Below, in pieces: positions 34,877-64,000 of a stretch of DNA of 64,000 nucleotides. Location: contig OW285190.1 in the NCBI GenBank assembly GCA_935421135.1, positions 18,238,501-18,302,500 of the forward strand, given 5' to 3'. The notes below the pieces were generated by a model that saw nothing but the letters and a program-made list of their open reading frames with translations, searched no databases and was not told the origin of the DNA. How positions within the stretch are numbered: the first letter of the stretch is position 1; every line of letters begins with the position of its first letter. The translations under genes were made by a program, and so were the position numbers. The stretch is from Bugulina stolonifera. Taxonomy: Eukaryota > Bryozoa > Gymnolaemata > Cheilostomatida > Bugulidae.

Positions 34877-35103
34877 CTGCATCCTCACAACTGATACAAT
34901 CTACCATCACACAAAGCCTTTTTTTATAAAAAAGCTAACACTTTATAGTCAGTCCATATTACTCATATCAATATAAAACATGTTCACAGACGCAATGCTG
35001 GTTTTGTCCAATAATATTAACGTAGATGCACTTTATAGAAAAACAAAACGACTGGCCTAGTTGTATCATACACGCCTAGGACAGCAACAGACAATACAAT
35101 AGT

Positions 35104-35210
35104 GGGTCACGTGCTCTCAGTGATTCAAACATCTATCGGCCAATAGGATTGGTTTACGAAAGATATCGTCATGTAGAGACAACTTCCCATCTCTTGAGAG
35201 TACGTGACCC
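35104..35210 (-). promoter_or_regulatory. SECIS element (type II) in the reductase 3' UTR
   Basis: The outer helix is formed by GGGTCACGTACTCTCA (35195-35210) and TGAGAGCACGTGACCC (35104-35119), 16 pairs with one G-T. The quartet ATGA is at 35169-35172 and its partner GA at 35125-35126. Between them lie about ten pairs with one U-U mismatch, then AAA (35153-35155) in the apical bulge, then a mini-hairpin CCAAT/ATTGG. ATGA, GA and AA at the right spacing plus the extra apical stem define a type II SECIS, which recruits the Sec insertion machinery so that the UGA at 35384-35386 is read as Sec. An unpaired stretch between the outer helix and the quartet is larger than usual. Confidence 0.88.
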
Positions 35211-35377
35211 GATAGAACGACTCCAACCATACACATACACACCGATAGGCATGGCAAGGAGTCGATATAGAGAGCCCTGCTATTGACCTCCTAAGTAAGG
35301 AATGCGAGAGTCTGCCACCAGATGGCGTGTCGACTCAATCAGCACTGATTATAACTTAGAAGGGACAACAGCAGGGC

Positions 35378-54149
<18,772 letters not shown>

Positions 54150-55603
54150 CTCTCACATTTCTTTCATACCACACATACATGTAATTTCAGCAGTGGTCAT
54201 AATGTGCAAAGTCAGCGTGGCTTCAACTCAGTTCTTGAGTTTGACTATGAAGTAGAGGGTCCTTATTGTGAACATCTTATTCATAAGTTAGAACTCATCG
54301 TTAGATACATGCATTCAGTCTGAAAGGTCGGGAATGTCTCTCTCAGTAATATCCGAAGAAAGCATTAAATAATAGAGTCACCAGAAAAAGGGGCCTACCC
54401 AAAGAGGAGATAACTCTATGGGCCTACCTTCAGCAAAATTTCTTCCTTAACATCACACCAACTGGTCATTGAGATTTTCCTTCCTTACACATTATTGAAC
54501 AGCTGTATGGCCTGTTCCAATTCTGTTGACTCTTTGTACTAATTCTGTCTGCAGTGTTCTGTGATGAGAATATCTTGGGAACACAGAATGCGAGAACTGG
54601 TAGTGGTGCAACGTTGTGACTTGAGGCATGGCCTCTCTCCCAACATATATGCATACATAGCACCATATTTATTCTTTGTGCCTAGCTGTACAATGTAGCT
54701 CTTGACTTTGACTTTGATTTTACATAATAAAGTTGGAGTTGTGTTCTTTATTATGAACAGACAACTTGAGAAATATTATCGAAACTTAAATCTACATAAA
54801 TCTACCCAATAGCATACATTCGGAGAACTGGTTGGTTACTTATAATTGATTGCACTACAGTCCTCTGCATAATCGTAGATTACCAGTGTATAGTTACAGT
54901 TATATAGGTCGCAAATCATCTACTAGAAACTTGTCCAATAAGAATTTGAGCACTTTCGGACACTGCCATAGTAACAAAGAATGCTATGAAAAGAGCATGC
55001 TGGATTTGTAACTTTAGAATAATTAGGGCTACCACGTACACCCCTGCATTACAATGCATGCTTAATAGCTCCAAGTCAACAAAGATTTAATTATCATGAT
55101 CTGAGTTAATTAATCTACATAAAGTGGTGAGTGCTAGAGGATTTTCTCATGCGACTGCCAACCCTCTAGTTCTTACATGTTTCCTAGACTTACTATCTAC
55201 TAGTACAATACATTTTAAATAATAATGTTGAAATGAATCAATCCTTTAACAATTTACATTGTTAAAACATGATAATGTATGCATAATGCAATGAGACTAC
55301 AGTCATATAAAACTATGACTCTATAACAAAGAATTCATTGTGGAACCTAAGCTTTAAGCTATTTGTTAGTCTAGTGTTAGTGTATCAAGCCCTCTCCTAC
55401 TACTCTCCTACTACTGCCAAATTCCTATCATGCACCATACGATTCTCATTATAATCAATAAGCATGAGGAGGTCAGCATCACACCCACATCCTGCTGTGA
55501 TGACGATATCGTTATGCAACTAACAGCAGTGCGCGAGGCTATACATTGTACGCTGTAGATTGCCTGACTGTAGGTTTGACTTCATTCTTTGCAATATCAA
55601 AAG
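54150..55603. other. Divergent intergenic region between TGR and the NACHT gene
   Basis: This is 1.45 kb between the two start codons, on opposite strands. It should hold both promoters. I see one GATAACTC motif near 54400 but no clear TATA box or other site I can place. Confidence 0.6.
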
Positions 55604-58600
55604 ATGGATTTCTTCCGGTTTGTGTCTGAAAAAGAGAGGACTATTGAGGCATCATGGCAGCATGGACTTCATGGTGATATGCTGAAAGGGCATGTCCCTC
55701 TGAGGAATGTTCCCAGACTGATGCCTACATGCACTAGAGTCTACCTCAGCTCAGTTGCCACAGGTAGGTTGTATAGACCAGAGTCTACCTCAGCTCAGTT
55801 GCCACAGATGGTTGTGTAGATCAGAGTCTACCTTAGCTCAGTTGCCACAGATAGGTTGTGTAGACCAGAGTCTACCTCAGCTCAGTTGCCACAGGTAGGT
55901 TGTGTAGACCATAGTCTACCTCAGCTCAGTTGCCACAGGTAGGTTGTGTAGACCAGAGTCTACCTTAGTTCAGTTGTCACAGGTAGGTTGTGTGGACCAG
56001 AGTCTACCTCAGCTCAGTTGCCACAGGTAGGTAGGGTATAGGTTTTATTACACCATATATTTGAAGTTCTAATTCATTAGATAAGAAGCTAACATTTGTT
56101 GCTGCCTATAATATAAATGATCTAATATTCAATAAGTTAAAACTAAGCTAGTAATCTTCACAAACATGTAGACTTACACATAGATGCATTTATATTTATA
56201 CTCTGAGGGTCATGTTGCTCAAGCTACTGGGAGAACCTGCATTACTAATGGTGTTTTTCTGGCAGGACTGACATTTACATTTACATCCTACATAATAATC
56301 TCATTCCATCAGCAATTACTTACTGCAGATATGCTTTTCCATTTCGCAATACTTGAATTATCTATGCCTATCATTTCCATGACTTGTACTAGATTATAGC
56401 GTATGCACATGTATTTAGTGTATAATTGATTTGATGTTGTAGACAGTGAGTGTGAGAGACAGTACCTTATAGACAATGTCTACATCAAGCTAAGGGAATA
56501 CTGTAGAGCAGCTCACAACGTTGAGTTCCAGGTGAGTACAGCTCTCAATTCTACATGTATTTTAATGTTAAACTGAAGTCTCTATGTTATTCTGCCTACC
56601 TAGAATGGAAGATTATGAGATGGTTTGAGACTTGTGGTGCCCATAGCTTTTAGCATTTCATATTCTTAGTTAGGACAATACATTATAACATGCTGAGAGG
56701 GAGAGTGCAAGTTGTACCAGTTAATCTTCTGATCGCAATCATGACAGATTTATATTTGGTCCACGGTAGTGTTCTCCTTGTTACTTACATGCATGTCTTG
56801 ATTGTGTATAAAATGTACCTAGGCACTGTACCTGTATCTAAACTTCAGATATATATGCGGTAAATATTAGGTAAGTATATTAGGTGGTGATGGGCACATC
56901 TGTCAATGTCCACAGAGATTTACATGTACTCCCAGTGTGACACTAAGGTGTAAACTGCAGTCACAGTGATTCACATGTACTCTCAGTGTCACACTAAGGT
57001 GTAAACTGCAGTCACAGTGATTTCAGATTTACCCTGAAATATACTTGAAATGATTGATTTTAATAAAACTTATTATAATTATAATACATGTTTGATTCAC
57101 TCATTCACCTACTATTCTACAAGGTTATGGTCATTGCTTTGGACATATAACTAATCAATGCTCTACTTACCATAAAATATGTTATTGAATTATTTTCTTC
57201 TGCTACCTCTTGCACCTATCCAATTACTATCTCTACTTCTCTGGTGGTGAGAAAATTATGTTAGACGACTGATCATCAATTGTCTGCACAAGAATCAATA
57301 AACTAAGGTTTAAAGTTAACTTCAATCTGACATGAGAAGACAACTTCTATTTTTACTTGTGAAGCAAATAAAACTGTCAGTCCTGTCATGTTATGCAGAA
57401 TTCACTGATTGACTGACTAACTGACTGACTGACTGGCTGACTCATCCACTGACTGACTGACTGCTGTAACTACTTTATTATTATATTGACATCCTTGTTA
57501 CAGATGGTGGACTTGAGATCTGGCCTAGACAGACAGTCCAAGCACCTGCTTCCGTCTGTCACTCATATTCGTAAGTTTGAGATACAGCAGTGCCAGAACT
57601 CATCAACTGGCCCATGCTTTGTGGTAAGAAGTGTTCCTAAACCCACTTTTTTATTTAGTCGTATTAGATTTATAGCTCTATATATGAGACCTTGTGTTGC
57701 TCTCATTTAGTAAATTCATAACCTTGGTAGAAGCTTTTGCAGAGAAACTGTTGTTAATTGCAAAAATATGTTTCAAAAATGTTTTTGTTTGCATTTAATG
57801 TTATAGACCTGCTCATGTTTGGAGTCAATAACACAACATGTATTCTAACTTTTCCAAGCAGTAGAGACAATTTTTTAAATTATGGGTCGTAAGTGACGTG
57901 CTTTTGTGGTACTTATGGTTCAGGGGTTTGTCCCCCCCCCCACCCATTTGACTTTGTTATATTTTGTTGCAAGAAAAGTATGACATATTTCTCCTTCACA
58001 TCTGACTAACTAATTGTGCTCGCAGGCATTGCTTGGTCAGCGTTACTGCAATGAGGCAGTACCACCCCAAAGCATAGAACGTGACAAACATCTGGCTCAG
58101 CGGGACGCACTGTCAAGTCACAACGTTGACATTAGTTTGCTGGAGAAGCATTATGAACTTGACGAAAACCAGGATCCACCATCTTTTATTCTCCGACCAT
58201 ATTTCACCGGTAAGTGCCTTAATACAAACTTCATTCGACAAGTCAACCAATCAACTTGTATTCTATCCTAAGTTACTTTGGTAAAAGTCTCAGGTAGATG
58301 TTGGTAAATCATTCTTTTGGCAGCATCCATATTTTTAAAGAGGTCATGACATGCATGTTTGAATGTAGCATTGAGACACTAGCATTGTGTTCCGACACTT
58401 GAGTAATACAGAGCGTAGTCATCAGTCTAGTACCAGGCTATAGTAATCAGTCAAGTCCCAATTACGGGCAACATCAAAATTTATTACTTTAGTCGTACCT
58501 GTGTTGCACTGAGCCTTTTAAACTGTGTGTGAATAATTTCAGACACTAACAAGTGGGTGGAGACTGAGAGAAGGATATCAGAGAAACTGGAACTAGCTGC

Positions 58601-61600
58601 TGTTTACCTGGCCGATTCTGGTTGGGCCAATCCACCTTCAGGTGTGTTACTTACTACACTGTCATCACGGTATCTGTATGTCATACACAGTGTGTGCGTT
58701 CTGCTGTACTTTGTAAACTTTCCCATCTTGATATTTACACTCTAATTGAACAATGTTAGATCTGTAACAGGGGTGTGATATTATGAAATTATCTATAGAA
58801 TCGTACATATGGAATCAAAACCATTTTGGGCTTACATCATGTATGAAATCAATATTAAATAACTGTCTATTATTGGCACAAAACAGAGTTTCGTCAACAA
58901 AATATTCCTCCCTGCTCTCTCTTCTCTTCCCTTTTATTGATTAATCCATTCTTACTCTTCCTTCCCTCCCTCACTTCTCATACTTGGATCATTAGCGGGG
59001 ACTGTACTGATGGGGTTACTATTACTAATACATGTACATGCATACTTTATAACACATTGCACAGATCTACAAGAAGAGATGAACTCTGGACTTCTGGGTG
59101 TTGAGAAGCAGAAGTTTAGAGATGATAACTGCTTGCTGTTGACTAGGAACATCATAGACATAGAGAGGTGCATAGAGAGGAAAAGGGCTTCTAGGTTCAT
59201 AGACATTTACCCTGGAACTAACGAGGTACAGATCTTCTAGAAGGCTACCTGTTCAAATGGCTCACTGGTTTATATGTATTGTGGCATGCGGTTTTGAATT
59301 ACTAGTTTACATGTACATTTTATGGATTTCTGATTTACGTTATTCAAATTGCCCAGGAAGACTAGCCCGTGTTCTTAACTAATCGCAGTTAGAATTATTC
59401 ATTCACAGGTTGACAAGGAAGCAAACACTGCAATGAATAGCCTGAGAGTTGCCATCGACTATTCTGTGACTTCTAACAATATCTTCAACTTTGATGTCGA
59501 GTGGGCGGAGCCTGCTGGTATTGATAGCAAAGTACACAGGGAATATCTTATCGCTATGGGGAATACTCTCTTTGAGCAGGTGAGGATAACTGATAACAGC
59601 ATCTATATGGAATATTATAGACACTTTCCTCCAGACATGTTGAAAAAAACATGAGGAAGCAACTCTGGAATTGCATATGTACTAATAAAACTAATGAACT
59701 AATGAGGTGAGCTGGGAATGGTGTTGGTTGGTTTACATGTTGTTTTGGACTAAAGATAAAGCAATATAACTTTAAACTAGTCCACGGCTAATTCTCATGT
59801 GGTGGAAACTGTTTCGTTGTGGAGAAGCGAGCAGTATAACACTTTGAAGAGCTGACAGAATATGATAAGCCCACCAGTGGATTTAGAGTTTCCTTTTATA
59901 ACTGTATATACTATTATGTACCTCAATTCTTGCCTTTTTATTTGGAGTTTTCCCTCTCTGTCATGTTAATATAACTCCAATGTTACAGCCACATTCATTT
60001 ATGCTACACTATGGTAAGTTAGTTGTTAGACTTGGGTCCAAAGTAGTTCAGTAGTAGTTGCACTTTATACGTTCCCCACTCCTCTCAGAAATTTACCTAG
60101 AGTCTAGTCTATTATTATTCTCACTGCTAAGTTTTAGTAATAACCCAGGTTGACTGAGGAAAGGTAGAAATGCCAATGATTGGTTTAAATGTTTTAGAAT
60201 AAAGTAATGATTTTAATATTAATTTAATATATTTTAAAATTAATTAATGATTTTCCATGTTATAATTTTGTTTTGCACAACATCGGATTAAGCCAGCTTA
60301 GGAGTAAAATTGGATTTGGTTTTCCAGCTGCCCTCTAAGGTTGGATGTGGACTTGCAGTCTTGTACATCCCTCCATATTCTTGTAGATACGTCGGCACGT
60401 GGATGTCTGTATGATAGAGTGGGGTCACTACCCCGATGATGACCTTTACGTTGAGGTGCAGCAACATTGGCTGTGTGCAAAGTCTAACCTACTGCACTTC
60501 TACGAGCAAGGACAGTACATCCAGGCTATCAACAGCTATGTGGATAGTCAGTCTCGAACCCCACTCTTTGTTCATGGTGTCAGTGGGAGCGGAAAATCTT
60601 CTATCCTCAGCAGCATCGCTTCACACGTCAGTTCAGTTTATCGTACATGTGTAGATGTAGAGAAAATGCTGTGCGAACATTTATATTGTTGTGTAATGCA
60701 CATTTATTACATGTAGTATATCTGTGCTGTTTCTATGATTTGATGCACTCATATATATCCTACCGATATATTTCTAAACAGGCATGTGAGAAGTCATCTT
60801 CTCTCAGGGTGATACTCCGTCACTTAGGCCACACCCCTTCTTCCTGTGACATCGAACAGCTGTTACAGAATCTCATTCAACAGGTTGGTTACTCTCTTGA
60901 ACTGCTGTTATAACACTTTTATGTCATTATACTACTTTTTATTAATCGTATTATGTAATAATATAATATATTATATGTAAATGCACATGTACATGTGCAT
61001 GTAATATACATGTTATAATACAGCATATTACACTATTATATTTTAATGTTGAAACTTGACTGTATGTTATACTTTATTGCATTGTTATAGAATACTTATT
61101 TCTAAGGTGCCAGGATTTAATCAGTGTTACAGGATATAAACTCTTTAGCAAGGGTGTTATGTTACAGTTGTGTGAAGTTATGGGGATGAGCTATGTGCCA
61201 CCCTCAACTTTCTTGGAGGCTAAATTGAAGTTCAAGAACATACTGGAGTCTGGATATTGTAACTGTACTCTGCTGCTAGTCATAGATGGGCTAGATCGTC
61301 TCTCGGTGCGTGATACCTCTATTTATGAGAGAGACAATTAAAACTTGTGTTCCACATCAATAAAGAGTCGAGTGACTTAGCCTGTGACATCCTCATTTAT
61401 AGTTTGTTCTCCATGTGGAGATAGTTCATATGTAATTCTTAGCCCTGAATGTTGTACAACGTTGTACAGTGACCTGGGTGTGTAGACAAATATTGTGCAA
61501 TTTAGTAATACTATTCCTTGTCACGCTTTCATTTATATATAATCTCACAGGCAGGAGGATACGATCAGGTAGACTGGCTGCCGATGAAACTCTCTCCAAA

Positions 61601-64000
61601 CATTAAGATGATCGTCTCTACCACCGACTCCGACTCTAAACAGACTCTTCAGAAGCTACAGAGCAAATACACGGATGGTAGCTCTTTCCTCAAGGTCAGT
61701 GGATATTCCTGGCAGTTGTCTCACTTGTATATACATTTTAATATGCTTTGATGTTGACCCTCATAAACGTTCACACTGTAATCTATCCAGCTACAAACGA
61801 TGGGGGCTGAGGCTAACCAAAAGTAAAATATTATATACATGTAGTGGCATGCTTCAGCGAGCAATGGAGGTCAATATGTTCAACAAGCTGAACTTTAAAC
61901 CCCTGTCAATCTGAACACAGTGTTATACACTGAAAGTCATTTTGGATATTTCCCTTGCACACTGCACCGGTTCAAATTTGAAGTATGCTTGGGTACTAGA
62001 GTTGCCTCCTCCATCTATAGACATCACTCTCTGTTGAGGAACACTCATTGCCTTGATCTGTAGCCGAACTGGTTGTGTTTTTAACTTGCTGAAACTGTTT
62101 ACGTCTTCTACTTGCTCTACTCTCTATAGACGATTGATTTGATTCGCTACTCGTTGAACTCCTCGTTAGTCTGTGGCCCCTCATTACCCTTCTGCTCTGG
62201 TTACTCTCCATTGAGGACTTGTCACTCGTCTGGTTGCTGCGTTTACTAGGGCTGTCTCTGAATCTACTTCTTCTCATAGCTCCGCTGTTATTGTAGGATA
62301 AACTTGCATTTGATTGGTTGGAGATGCGCCGCGATAGATAAGTGTTTGATTGTTGGAATTGTCCCCTACGTAATCTAACATCATCCACTGTATACAAAGA
62401 GTGACTCTCTGGCCGTTGAAATGAATCTCTGTGGGTCATTTTTGCCTGGTGTTGTGGACGTTCATATGGACAAGCCATGACTCAGGACGTGCTGTAAAAG
62501 TGTACATGATTATTCTTGGCTGTCAAGTTTAACTCCTAGTCTGTATTCTTATATAATGTTGGTGACATTTTTATTTATTTATACAAATATTAAAACTTCA
62601 GATAAAACTGTTTTAGTTTATGCAGAGCCAGTTTTATAGCTCTACTCATATTCACAGTTATATTGGCATAAATTATAAAGACAGAGGAGGATATAATACA
62701 TGAACACGTAGATATTTTGTTTCGAAACAATGGATAATAGGAACAATACAAAGACGTAGCAAGGCAAGGATGCACTTTTTGCTGATTACGAGGTGACAGT
62801 TAAAACTACTAGAGCGGCTTCATGCCCATAGACATGTACATAGTACATGTACATAGACATAGACATGTATATATCAAGTTGATATATGTATGTACATGTA
62901 CATGTACTATAATATCGAGCATATTGTTATATATACTGTAGTTACCGAAGTTGATTTCCTACGATATATAAGTCGGGTAGTTGAATCCTACAGCCTTCTT
63001 GTACACTTGGTCACCTGGTGATGTGTGGTACTACTAATGTGTTTAATAACTGAATGTACATGTATACATGTATATATTGATCTACACAGTGCATACAATT
63101 GTCATATGTGTTTGATATTGACAATCAGATCATGGCCATTGTTGTTTACAATAATTATTTTATTGAACGTTTTGTGTGCCATAACTGCAATTCAGCAGCC
63201 TGAAAATGGTGATCAATCGGCGATGATCTATTTCACTTGGCATGGTGTTACAAGAGATGATAATGAAGCACACAACTCCTCGTGTTAGTTCATCTCTGTG
63301 GTTGGGGTTTGAGTCGATATAGTGAGACATAATGTATGGCTTATGAGGAGATTGTACAATGTATAACTGAATACATTGCATCATCATGGGGGTAGAGATG
63401 TCTATAGTAACATATAGTGTTGTTTAGTTCCATGCTCGTAAGAAGTGTAATTTCAGATTAATACAATACAACCATATTATACTGTACATGTATTGTAACA
63501 ACATAGAATGTGTTCTTGTCTCTTGCACTCTACCAACGCATTTTAGAGTATTATTCTAGTTTCAAAATGGCACCCTATAGAACCGTTGTACAATATCTAA
63601 TGATTCATTTTTATTTACCAACATACGGTGTTATACAGAGATTTCATTTTGCAGGTTGAAAATATGATTCCTGAGACGTGTGAATGGATTATGAGAAAGA
63701 GGCTGAAAGAATCAGGTCATTGTGTTACGGATAAACAGTGGGATAAGATATCTAGAGGTCTGCATGAATCCCCTTACCCTCTATACCTGGAGGTACGTTT
63801 ACCTGTTGTATACAGAACCAAATTTATAGGTGTATAGCTGAAGATTTGTGTTCTACAGTCTGTTTTATCTGGAGCATAGGCTAGATGCTGTAGTTTAGAT
63901 AAAACCAATTAAGCTTTTTCTCTCTATAGCTCGTGTTCCAACAAGTGAGGAGGTGGAGGTCATTTGACATCCCTCTGCTACCCGATACTACAGAAGGAGT
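55604..64000 (+). CDS. NACHT-domain STAND NTPase, NWD1/NWD2-like (partial, C-terminus beyond right edge)
   Basis: Exons 55604-55763, 56443-56531, 57504-57623, 58026-58209, 58543-58641, 59065-59225, 59409-59579, 60387-60626, 60782-60883, 61168-61305, 61551-61694, 63655-63792 and 63930 to the edge. All phases agree, giving about 605 residues. The N-terminal part has RVYLSSVATDSECERQYL and FVALLGQRYCNEAVPP, then HYELDENQDPPSFILRPY, matching the region before NACHT in NWD1/NWD2 proteins. The NACHT has Walker A HGVSGSGKSS (60576-60605) and Walker B LLLVIDGLDRLS. LPMKLSPNIKMIVSTTD follows as the sensor strand. Such proteins bind NTP and oligomerise for signalling. WD40 repeats are expected beyond 64000 but cannot be seen; TEP1- or NPHP3-type relatives are less likely. 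Confidence 0.85.
55739..56032 (+). repeat. Exon-end plus donor minisatellite, 44 bp x 7, at NACHT gene exon 1
   Basis: Seven units begin inside exon 1. Each carries GTCTACCTCAGCTCAGTTGC plus CACAG, the last 25 exon bases. Five of seven keep the donor GTAGG; the second reads CAGATGG and the third CAGATAGG, so those two donors are lost. Splicing from copy 1 joins exon 2 in phase 1 (VAT-DSECERQ). Reading on through the array meets a stop in the second unit. Confidence 0.94.
56911..57022. repeat. 51-bp direct repeat, two copies
   Basis: Two imperfect copies contain CACTAAGGTGTAAACTGCAG, in the NACHT gene intron 2. Confidence 0.85.
57411..57466. repeat. CTGA tetranucleotide repeat
   Basis: Short imperfect CTGA microsatellite near the acceptor of exon 3 of the NACHT gene. 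Confidence 0.85.
60387..61694 (+). CDS. NACHT NTPase core exons
   Basis: Exons 60387-60626, 60782-60883, 61168-61305 and 61551-61694. Order: VCMIEWGHYPDDDLYVEV, linker, P-loop GVSGSGKSS, RVILRHLGHTPSSCDIEQLL, CTLLLVIDGLDRLS (two acidic residues of Walker B), then DWLPMKLSPNIKMIVSTT. The donor of the first exon, CAC then GTCAGT, is chosen because it alone keeps frame into ACEKSSSLRV. All key nucleotide-binding residues are present. Confidence 0.87.
61996..62478 (-). CDS. Antisense Ser/Arg-rich reading frame nested in a NACHT gene intron
   Basis: An uninterrupted 160-residue frame from a true ATG (62478) to TAG (61996) lies in the 2 kb intron between exons 11 and 12, on the opposite strand. 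It is rich in Ser, Arg, Asn and Gln, with repeated Ser-Asn-Gln and Arg-Arg blocks (for example SNQTSDKSSMESNQSRRVMR). It has no domain I recognise and no membrane segment. An acceptor-like TACACTTTTACAG ends 15 bases before the ATG, and an in-frame TGA between them fixes this ATG as the start if the acceptor is used. It could be a nested gene, a disordered RNA- or DNA-binding basic protein, or chance; no poly(A) signal is seen close by. Confidence 0.42.
   Translation of the reverse strand: MACPYERPQHQAKMTHRDSFQRPESHSLYTVDDVRLRRGQFQQSNTYLSRRISNQSNASLSYNNSGAMRRSRFRDSPSKRSNQTSDKSSMESNQSRRVMRGHRLTRSSTSSESNQSSIESRASRRRKQFQQVKNTTSSATDQGNECSSTESDVYRWRRQL

Noticed and set aside
55589..55603. Upstream extension of the NACHT protein start
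   Set aside because: The extension begins with TTG; the ATG at 55604 has a good context (AAAAGATGG) and is preferred.

Overview
The window is nuclear DNA of an animal, probably a marine invertebrate; I cannot name the lineage. It is AT-rich and has dense short spliceosomal introns, eukaryotic tRNA genes, a selenoprotein with a type II SECIS, and many minisatellites and short terminal-inverted-repeat elements. The listed open reading frames are mostly single exons. I joined them into three protein-coding genes by matching splice sites and codon phase at every junction.

Layout. (1) About 53-31252, minus strand: a large muscle-type Ig/FnIII protein of the twitchin/titin/MyBP-C family. It has 52 exons in the window, 11 Ig and 12 FnIII domains, an M-motif-like linker near the N-terminus, and runs off the left edge. 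A second first exon at 27480 probably makes a shorter isoform. Three tRNA-Asn genes lie in its introns. (2) 34871-54149, minus strand: a complete thioredoxin glutathione reductase (glutaredoxin domain fused to a selenocysteine thioredoxin reductase). It has a Gly-Cys-Sec-Gly tail, a SECIS element and a poly(A) signal. A tRNA-Ala gene and three short inverted-repeat elements sit in its introns, and one intron is filled by a 7.6 kb 41-bp minisatellite. (3) 55604-64000, plus strand, divergent from gene 2: the N-terminal part of a NACHT (STAND) NTPase of the NWD1/NWD2 type, running off the right edge. An antisense Ser/Arg-rich reading frame lies in one of its introns.

The most unusual signal is shared by all three genes. 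Tandem arrays begin exactly on a functional 5' splice site, and each repeat unit copies the last exon bases together with the donor: 33 bp x 11 in an FnIII exon, 41 bp x about 185 in the reductase, 44 bp x 7 in the NACHT gene. A two-copy example sits at another Ig exon. The arrays are rows of duplicated donor sites. In the FnIII exon the unit is a multiple of three without stops, so alternative donor use would insert 11-residue blocks in frame.

The genes show no obvious functional link: one is a sarcomere-type or cytoskeletal scaffold, one a redox enzyme, one a signalling NTPase. Only the reductase/NACHT pair shares an intergenic region (about 1.45 kb, divergent).
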